16,485 bases of DNA from UBA10133 sp964528565 (GTDB taxonomy: Bacteria; Patescibacteriota; Microgenomatia; UBA1400; MFAQ01): positions 1-16,485 of the forward strand of contig CAZGSP010000008.1 in assembly GCA_964528565.1 (NCBI GenBank), in the 5' to 3' direction. A program made the position numbers and the translations under genes. Positions 12,744 to 16,485 of the stretch are shown piece by piece. The notes under the pieces were generated by a model that had not been told where the DNA came from, searched no databases, and saw only the letters and a list, made by a program, of their open reading frames with translations. Each line of letters begins with the position of its first letter. Position 1 is the stretch's first letter.

Positions 12744-12757
12744 CATTTCCCCGTCAA
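12728..12757 (-). promoter_or_regulatory. sigma70-type promoter of the suf operon
   Basis: On the minus strand TTGACG (12752-12757) and a consensus TATAAT (12728-12733) are separated by 18 bp. The ATG of the Rrf2 gene begins 11 nt after the -10 box, leaving a 5' leader of only a few bases. This is the best-matching promoter in the window. Confidence 0.8.
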
Positions 12758-12761
12758 TCTT

Positions 12762-13103
12762 TCAGGTTATTTCCGGTTTGTTCGGCTTCACCCAAGCTAC
12801 AAACGCAAAGCTCCCATCTCCAATGTCTTCTTTCGTCATCACAAGCATATCATCAATATATCTGGGTATATCCAGTTTTATTCTACCTTCAGCCGTTATC
12901 TCTTTCTCGTCATAGTCCAGTACACTTATCCATGAATCCTCATATTCTGCCACAATTTCTTTTGGCAATAGGGCTTCGATCATCTCCAAGACAGTTTGTT
13001 CGTATCTGTCCCCCAACAACTCTTTTGAAGCCCCCAAGGCATCCCGTAACTTTTCTATAATCCCTTGCACCGCTCTCCATTCTTTATCTGAGGTCTCAGT
13101 CAT
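12762..13103 (-). CDS. hypothetical protein, 113 aa
   Basis: This small soluble protein is not recognised. It begins with a polar helical region (about 1-50: EKLRDALGASKELLGDRYEQTVLEM and following) and has a more beta-like second half (SWISVLDYDEKEITAEGRIKLDI, then FAFVAWVKPNKPEIT). It is acidic overall and has no Cys, His cluster or membrane segment. ATG 13103 is chosen over a TTG two codons upstream because TAAAAT lies exactly 6 nt before it. The gene starts 21 bp after the 2H-like gene and ends within a few bases of the suf promoter -35 box, with no terminator between. Confidence 0.6.
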   Translation of the reverse strand: MTETSDKEWRAVQGIIEKLRDALGASKELLGDRYEQTVLEMIEALLPKEIVAEYEDSWISVLDYDEKEITAEGRIKLDIPRYIDDMLVMTKEDIGDGSFAFVAWVKPNKPEIT

Positions 13104-13109
13104 AGCCAA

Positions 13110-13115
13110 ATTTTA
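13110..13115 (-). promoter_or_regulatory. probable -10 box of the 113-aa hypothetical gene (leaderless arrangement)
   Basis: TAAAAT on the minus strand is followed by 6 nt and ATG 13103, with no Shine-Dalgarno sequence in between. It lies in the 21-bp gap after the upstream gene and is the fourth example in the window of the same box-to-start spacing. Confidence 0.45.
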
Positions 13116-13124
13116 CTACAATAC

Positions 13125-13760
13125 TCAAAGCGCCACCTTCTCTATCAGCTTACATTTCGCCGGATCCATTGTTTTGCTCGTGTTCAGATAAATATCAATA
13201 TCTTTGGCTTCATATTCCCCAAACTGAAAATTTCTCATGTTCCAGAGGGTCTCAAAGAACTTATCCCCAGGCAATGATTTGAACCGTATAAAGTTGAACC
13301 ACGCCAGTCTCTCATAAATGTTCGAATACTTAGTATAGTCATCCCCGCTCACCCCCAGATCGGCACGTACCTTATCTCTCAAGACATTCAGTTCAAAATC
13401 CGGTTCGGAAATAATTGATAGACTCTGATTATTATTCGCAAGATACCCAACCTTAAAAACAAATTTTCCCCCGAGCATATTTTTTCTCACCGTCTCGACC
13501 AGTTTATCCGGATCCATATTTTTATCAATCCTCCCCAAAAGCGTCATGTGTAATCTTTCAAATGGATAAACATATATACCTGTCTCGACTTTTTCAAACT
13601 CATAGACCAGCTTTTCATAGAGTCTTCTCCATTCCGGTTTGTTCAACACAAAATTTATGGTGTAGTTCTCATCCAGATGATCATCCCAAAGCTTAATAGT
13701 GTCTCTGTTTAGTGCCCTTAACTGATCATCAATAAATTCTTTCTCTTCAACTTTAAGCAT
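13125..13760 (-). CDS. 2H phosphoesterase-like protein with one intact HxT motif
   Basis: This 211-residue cytoplasmic protein resembles the 2H (LigT/CPDase-type) phosphoesterase superfamily, which acts on cyclic or 2',5'-linked phosphates. YPFERLHMTLLG (65-76) contains a convincing first HxT motif (H71, T73) in the usual strand. The second half ends with DIDIYLNTSKTMDP (187-200), where the second HxT would be expected, but Asn-Thr-Ser replaces the His. Either the activity is lost or altered, or the fold similarity is partial. Start is ATG 13760; a GTG two codons upstream is possible. It lies 26 bp after an RNase H-fold nuclease gene, which fits a nucleic-acid-processing role. Confidence 0.65.
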   Translation of the reverse strand: MLKVEEKEFIDDQLRALNRDTIKLWDDHLDENYTINFVLNKPEWRRLYEKLVYEFEKVETGIYVYPFERLHMTLLGRIDKNMDPDKLVETVRKNMLGGKFVFKVGYLANNNQSLSIISEPDFELNVLRDKVRADLGVSGDDYTKYSNIYERLAWFNFIRFKSLPGDKFFETLWNMRNFQFGEYEAKDIDIYLNTSKTMDPAKCKLIEKVAL

Positions 13761-13786
13761 AAACACAGTATCCCAAAAACACGGAG

Positions 13787-14458
13787 CTAAAACAATCCCA
13801 TCTGAGTCTCTGTTGGCGTAATATCTTTAATCTCTACCGGATAAGAAAAGTCCACTTCGATTTCCCTGAGTTCGTTCCATTTATCTTTAAACTTAAGCTT
13901 TTTGTTTTTCATTCCGTAGTCATAGACACCTTTTGTCACTTCCACATCCATCTCACAGTATCTTTTCAAATTAGCAAGACTCTCGATGTCTCCTTTTGCC
14001 CACCACATCACCGCCTCTGCTCCTCCGGCGATCTTTCCCTTTCCCAAAGTTTCTTTCGCCACACTATCAAGCTTCACCCGATGGCCGAAAGAAAGTTTGA
14101 TCACGTCCAAAACGTCAAAGTGTTTCAGTTTGGTAAAGTCACCTTTTGCGTAGATGCTGTTCATTGCCGGGTTGTCGAAACCAAATGAGTTATATCCAAT
14201 TATCCTGTCGGCTTCTTCGAACCACATCCACATCTCATCAAAAAATCGATTATTCCCAGCCAATTTAGGAGCCGCGTCCGGAGTCCAAAAGCTTCTCATC
14301 TCTCCCGTGACTTCATTCAGATCCTTGTCCAGCTCTCTTCTGTAGGCTGACACTACCGAAATTCCCAGATCTTCCGGGTTTCTTAGATCCGAATCGTTAA
14401 AAAAATTCTTAGTCTCTATATCGTAAATAACCTCCACTCTATTCCCGTTGGTTGTCAT
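13787..14458 (-). CDS. DEDDy-type RNase H-fold 3'-5' exonuclease
   Basis: This 223-residue protein has the motifs of a DEDDy exonuclease (RNase_H_2/YprB-like). Exo I is VIYDIETKNFF (D13, E15), Exo II is IIGYNSFGFDNPAM (D95) and Exo III is RYCEMDVEVTKGVYDYG with the Yx3D pair (Y167, D171). A two-metal active site cutting RNA or DNA from the 3' end is expected. The last five residues, QMGLF, match the bacterial sliding-clamp binding pattern (QxxLF), suggesting recruitment to DNA replication or repair. No polymerase or helicase domain is attached. An 18-bp palindrome directly precedes the ATG, and the 2H-like gene follows. Confidence 0.82.
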   Translation of the reverse strand: MTTNGNRVEVIYDIETKNFFNDSDLRNPEDLGISVVSAYRRELDKDLNEVTGEMRSFWTPDAAPKLAGNNRFFDEMWMWFEEADRIIGYNSFGFDNPAMNSIYAKGDFTKLKHFDVLDVIKLSFGHRVKLDSVAKETLGKGKIAGGAEAVMWWAKGDIESLANLKRYCEMDVEVTKGVYDYGMKNKKLKFKDKWNELREIEVDFSYPVEIKDITPTETQMGLF

Positions 14459-14476
14459 AGGTAAAATATTTTACCT
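14459..14476. promoter_or_regulatory. 18-bp perfect palindrome before the exonuclease start
   Basis: The sequence AGGTAAAATATTTTACCT is its own reverse complement, with no loop. It spans the stop codon of the upstream gene and ends at the base before ATG 14458. It contains TAAAAT 9 nt from the ATG, so it may combine a -10 box with an operator. Low GC and absence of a loop argue against a terminator. Confidence 0.5.
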
Positions 14477-14977
14477 CTTCTTACCCTCCCATGACAGCAT
14501 CAAGTCTTTCAGGAATTTTCCAAAGAAGAAAACCACGAGACCCATGCCTACTATCGGCAAGTAATACTCCCAAACACCGGCAGCCGGTAGCTCACTTGGT
14601 GTCGGACTTGGAGTAGCCGTTGGAACAGCCGCCGGCGTAGCGTTAAAACTTATCGTAAAGGTGATGGATTGTTGACCTGAAGCAATTACCACCAAACTAT
14701 CACCAAGATCCAATACTCCCGGTGTAAATTGCCAAATTCCACTTGGGCTGGCGGCGGTTGTCGCATCGATGGACGACTTTATCTTTATATAAACCGGCGC
14801 GGAAGGTGAGGCCATACCCTCAAAGGTAGGAATCCCTCCGAGATAAATAATGTTTGTGTAATCTACTCCCACGGTAGATAAAACTCCAACCCTGGTCAAG
14901 CTTAGATCTTGTGCGAACACGGTTCCTACCGAAAAAAACATCAACAGTCCCCAAATAATATATAAATACTTTTTCAT
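14471..14977 (-). CDS. secreted surface protein with LPAAG sorting-type tail
   Basis: This 168-residue exported protein has a signal peptide (about 1-22, MKKYLYII...VFAQ), an extracytoplasmic beta-rich domain (about 25-112) with Ser/Thr-rich strands, a Pro/Thr-rich spacer (ATPAAVPTATPSPTPSE, 113-129), then LPAAG (130-134), a hydrophobic segment (about 138-157) and a basic tail (EGKKR). The order LPxxG, membrane span, positive tail is that of sortase substrates or related surface anchors, which points to a monoderm-like envelope. No adhesion or enzyme domain was recognised. The ATG overlaps the upstream RNase stop by one base (TAATG), an odd pairing of a cytoplasmic nuclease with a surface protein. 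Confidence 0.78.
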   Translation of the reverse strand: MKKYLYIIWGLLMFFSVGTVFAQDLSLTRVGVLSTVGVDYTNIIYLGGIPTFEGMASPSAPVYIKIKSSIDATTAASPSGIWQFTPGVLDLGDSLVVIASGQQSITFTISFNATPAAVPTATPSPTPSELPAAGVWEYYLPIVGMGLVVFFFGKFLKDLMLSWEGKKR

Positions 14978-16323
14978 TACAGCTTTAACTCGATTTCTTG
15001 ATTTACTATCGGTAATACTACTTTAACATCCGGAAGCTCCTGGTGGATCTTCTCATTTAATACCAGCCTGGGTAACTCTTCTCCGTGGATCAGGGCTATC
15101 TCCTCCAACCCGTTAATTTTCTTTAACCACGAGAGCACCTGTTCTTGATCCGCATGAGCGCTCATCGTCTTTATCTCCAATACCTCCGCATTGATAGTTA
15201 CCGTATTCCCCCAAATATTTACGCTCCTGTTTCCGTCCAGGATCTCTCTTCCCAGTGTTCCCTCCGCTTGGTATCCTACGAAGACCAACTGAGTATTGGA
15301 GTCTCCTAAGTGGTTTACGGCGTGATGAATCACTCTTCCCCCACTCATCATGCCACTGCCGGCCACGATCACCTTTACCCCATCATAGTTTTTTATTTGT
15401 TTACTTTTTTCAATGGTGTCACAGATCATCAGTCCCGGGAAATCAAACGGGTCGTCGGTTTTTACTTGATCTTTAAGCCTCTTACTGAATAGTCCCGGAA
15501 AATCTTTGAAGATCATCGTCGCCTTAATGGCCATCGGGCTATCCAGAAAGACCGGTGTCTTGTCGTCCATTTTCCCTTCTTTCTTTAGTTGATCAAAAAC
15601 ATACAAGAGTTCTTGGGCTCTCTCGATCGAAAAAGAAGGGATCAAAACAGTTCCTTTGTTTTTTTCGGCCTTTTTAACAATTCTTTCCAGCTCTTCCGAC
15701 TCTTCCCTCGGTCCGTGTATCTCATCTCCGTAAGTAGATCCCACTACCGCCATATTTGCCTTTGTCACAAAGTGGGTAGGTAAAAGCAGCGGCTCGGGAG
15801 TATTCCCCAAGTCCCCGCTAAAGACGATACCCTTACCCGAAGACCGCTCTTCCACCAGAACACTCGCCGATCCCAAAATATGTCCGGCGTCAACAAAGGT
15901 GATCGTAAAATCCCCAACGTCAAACGGGTTGTCATATTTTATTAGTGACACCTGTTTCAGGATGACCTCCACATCATCATCCGTATACAATACCGACTTA
16001 GCTTCCGACTCCTTAGCGATCTTTGCCGCATCATACAGAACCAGTTCGACCAACGCCTTCGTCGCCTCCGTCATGAATATCGGACCCTTAAAGCCATATT
16101 GGGCGAGAAGTGGCAGTCGCCCGCAATGATCCAGATGGGCGTGGGTTAGTACTACCGCGGATAATTTTTCAAAATCAATACTCGGTTTTACCAAATTGAG
16201 ACCCACCTCCTCCGGCTTTCCCTGAAACATCCCGAAGTCCACCATCAAACCGGTATTCTCACCGGTCAGAAAAAAGTTCGATCCTGTAACCGTCTTTGCC
16301 GCCCCCAAAAATTTCAATTTCAT
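14977..16323 (-). CDS. beta-CASP metallo-beta-lactamase RNase
   Basis: This 448-residue cytoplasmic enzyme has the metallo-beta-lactamase fold plus beta-CASP domain of RNA-processing nucleases (CPSF73-like/YSH1-type). Zinc motifs are THAHLDHCG (H61, H63, D65, H66), DAGHILGSAS (H148) and FSGDLGN (D171). The beta-CASP part has a motif-A region VGSTYGDEIHG (194-204), GSGMMSGGR, motif B SAHAD (H390) and motif C LIHGE (H413). Most relatives have an acidic residue before STYG; here it is Gly (G195). Endo- or 5'-3' exoribonuclease activity in RNA maturation or decay is expected. No C-terminal dimerisation domain of the RNase J kind is present. It is the first gene of its operon. Confidence 0.92.
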   Translation of the reverse strand: MKLKFLGAAKTVTGSNFFLTGENTGLMVDFGMFQGKPEEVGLNLVKPSIDFEKLSAVVLTHAHLDHCGRLPLLAQYGFKGPIFMTEATKALVELVLYDAAKIAKESEAKSVLYTDDDVEVILKQVSLIKYDNPFDVGDFTITFVDAGHILGSASVLVEERSSGKGIVFSGDLGNTPEPLLLPTHFVTKANMAVVGSTYGDEIHGPREESEELERIVKKAEKNKGTVLIPSFSIERAQELLYVFDQLKKEGKMDDKTPVFLDSPMAIKATMIFKDFPGLFSKRLKDQVKTDDPFDFPGLMICDTIEKSKQIKNYDGVKVIVAGSGMMSGGRVIHHAVNHLGDSNTQLVFVGYQAEGTLGREILDGNRSVNIWGNTVTINAEVLEIKTMSAHADQEQVLSWLKKINGLEEIALIHGEELPRLVLNEKIHQELPDVKVVLPIVNQEIELKL

Positions 16324-16332
16324 CTATTTCAG

Positions 16333-16361
16333 TTTATCAGATAGCTTTAATTTATATTCAA
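16333..16361 (-). promoter_or_regulatory. probable promoter of the beta-CASP RNase operon
   Basis: On the minus strand TTGAAT (16356-16361) and GATAAA (16333-16338) are 17 bp apart, and ATG 16323 follows 9 nt later. The -35 box overlaps the -10 box of the divergent ORF at 16365, so the two promoters probably compete or are controlled together. Confidence 0.5.
16353..16358 (+). promoter_or_regulatory. probable -10 box of the divergent ORF at 16365
   Basis: TATATT is followed by exactly 6 nt and ATG 16365, repeating the leaderless arrangement seen elsewhere. No clear -35 box was found upstream, where the sequence belongs to the start of the divergent RNase gene. Confidence 0.4.
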
Positions 16362-16364
16362 AAC

Positions 16365-16485
16365 ATGGTGCAGAGGTCTAGCCAACAAACCGCACGGACT
16401 ATGTACATGTTGAGAAAGTATTCTTTCGAAATCCCAGGTATGCACCGCGGGACGAGCCGGAGGAAATCCCGCCAACGGCGGGACG
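16365..16485 (+). CDS. basic hypothetical ORF containing the terminal repeat (partial, runs off the window)
   Basis: From ATG 16365 the frame is open for 40 codons to the window edge. It reads MVQRSSQQTARTMYMLRK, then the repeat-encoded YSFEIPGMHRGTSRR, then KSRQRRD. The product is strongly basic (many Arg and Lys). The -10-like box 6 nt before the ATG gives some support for a real gene. ATGs at 16401 and 16407 are alternative starts. The codon content and GC-rich hairpin at 16467-16483 differ from the neighbours, so this may instead be a translated non-coding repeat. No family was recognised. Confidence 0.35.
   Translation, partial: MVQRSSQQTARTMYMLRKYSFEIPGMHRGTSRRKSRQRRD
16418..16459 (+). 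repeat. 42-bp direct repeat, copy 2 (right edge)
   Basis: This copy is identical to bases 1-42. It lies inside the open frame starting at 16365. An 8-base piece of it, GCGGGACG (16447-16454), recurs at 16478-16485, hinting at a tandem duplication or a deletion difference between the copies. Confidence 0.9.
16467..16483 (+). repeat. GC-rich hairpin beside the right repeat
   Basis: TCCCGCC (16467-16473) pairs perfectly with GGCGGGA (16477-16483) around a 3-base loop (AAC). No T-run follows inside the window, so a terminator cannot be claimed. The hairpin is absent from the left copy, which diverges just before it. Confidence 0.6.

Noticed and set aside
1..16485. Circular replicon closed through the terminal repeat
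   Set aside because: The two copies diverge after 42 bp and the right copy is followed by 26 further bases that do not match the left end, so the ends do not overlap as a closed circle would.
1..16485. Template/variable repeats of a diversity-generating retroelement
   Set aside because: The two 42-bp copies are identical including every adenine, no reverse transcriptase gene is present, and the repeat lies near an ORF start and not at a C-terminal lectin-like domain.

Overview
The window looks like a genome fragment from a small-genome, Gram-positive-like bacterium, most likely of the Candidate Phyla Radiation / Patescibacteria (Microgenomates-like). This is inferred from four things: very compact gene packing with overlapping stops and starts; a secreted protein ending in a Pro/Thr-rich stretch, an LPAAG sorting-type motif and a basic tail; divergent or minimal versions of familiar enzymes (SufD, Rpe, RpiB); and a recurrent -10 box only 6 nt from ATG with almost no Shine-Dalgarno signal, suggesting leaderless mRNAs. 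TGA is used as a stop by several genes, which argues against the TGA-recoding lineages (Gracilibacteria, Absconditabacteria). No rRNA or tRNA is present to settle taxonomy.

Layout. The window begins and ends with the same 42-bp direct repeat (1-42 and 16418-16459), so it may be a contig broken at a dispersed repeat. On the left are a PfkB-family sugar kinase (minus) and a divergent 4-TM membrane protein (plus). From 1616 to 4601, minus strand, is a compact operon read as RpiB-like isomerase, Rpe-like epimerase, LOG-family protein, archaeal-type class I fructose-bisphosphate aldolase, and a small protein with ADP-ribosyltransferase-like motifs. The 298-bp gap 4602-4899 has no gene but is packed with nested inverted repeats.

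From 12716 down to 4900 runs one long minus-strand iron-sulfur operon: Rrf2 regulator, SufC, SufB, a minimal SufD, SufS, a HAD-like protein, SufU, a DsbA-like thioredoxin, a CcdA/DsbD-like membrane protein, an FNR-type flavoreductase, a two-TM small protein, and SufT. The order suggests that Fe-S assembly is co-expressed with a thiol/electron-transfer chain (flavoprotein to CcdA-like carrier to extracytoplasmic thioredoxin). A promoter with ideal hexamers lies inside a 27-bp near-perfect palindrome directly before the rrf2 ATG, a strong candidate for Fe-S-responsive autoregulation.

Upstream, also on the minus strand (16323-12762), are a beta-CASP metallo-beta-lactamase RNase, the LPAAG surface protein, an RNase H-fold exonuclease with a C-terminal clamp-binding-like motif, a 2H-phosphoesterase-like protein and a small unknown protein. 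At the right edge a divergent, basic ORF (16365 onward) contains the second copy of the terminal repeat.
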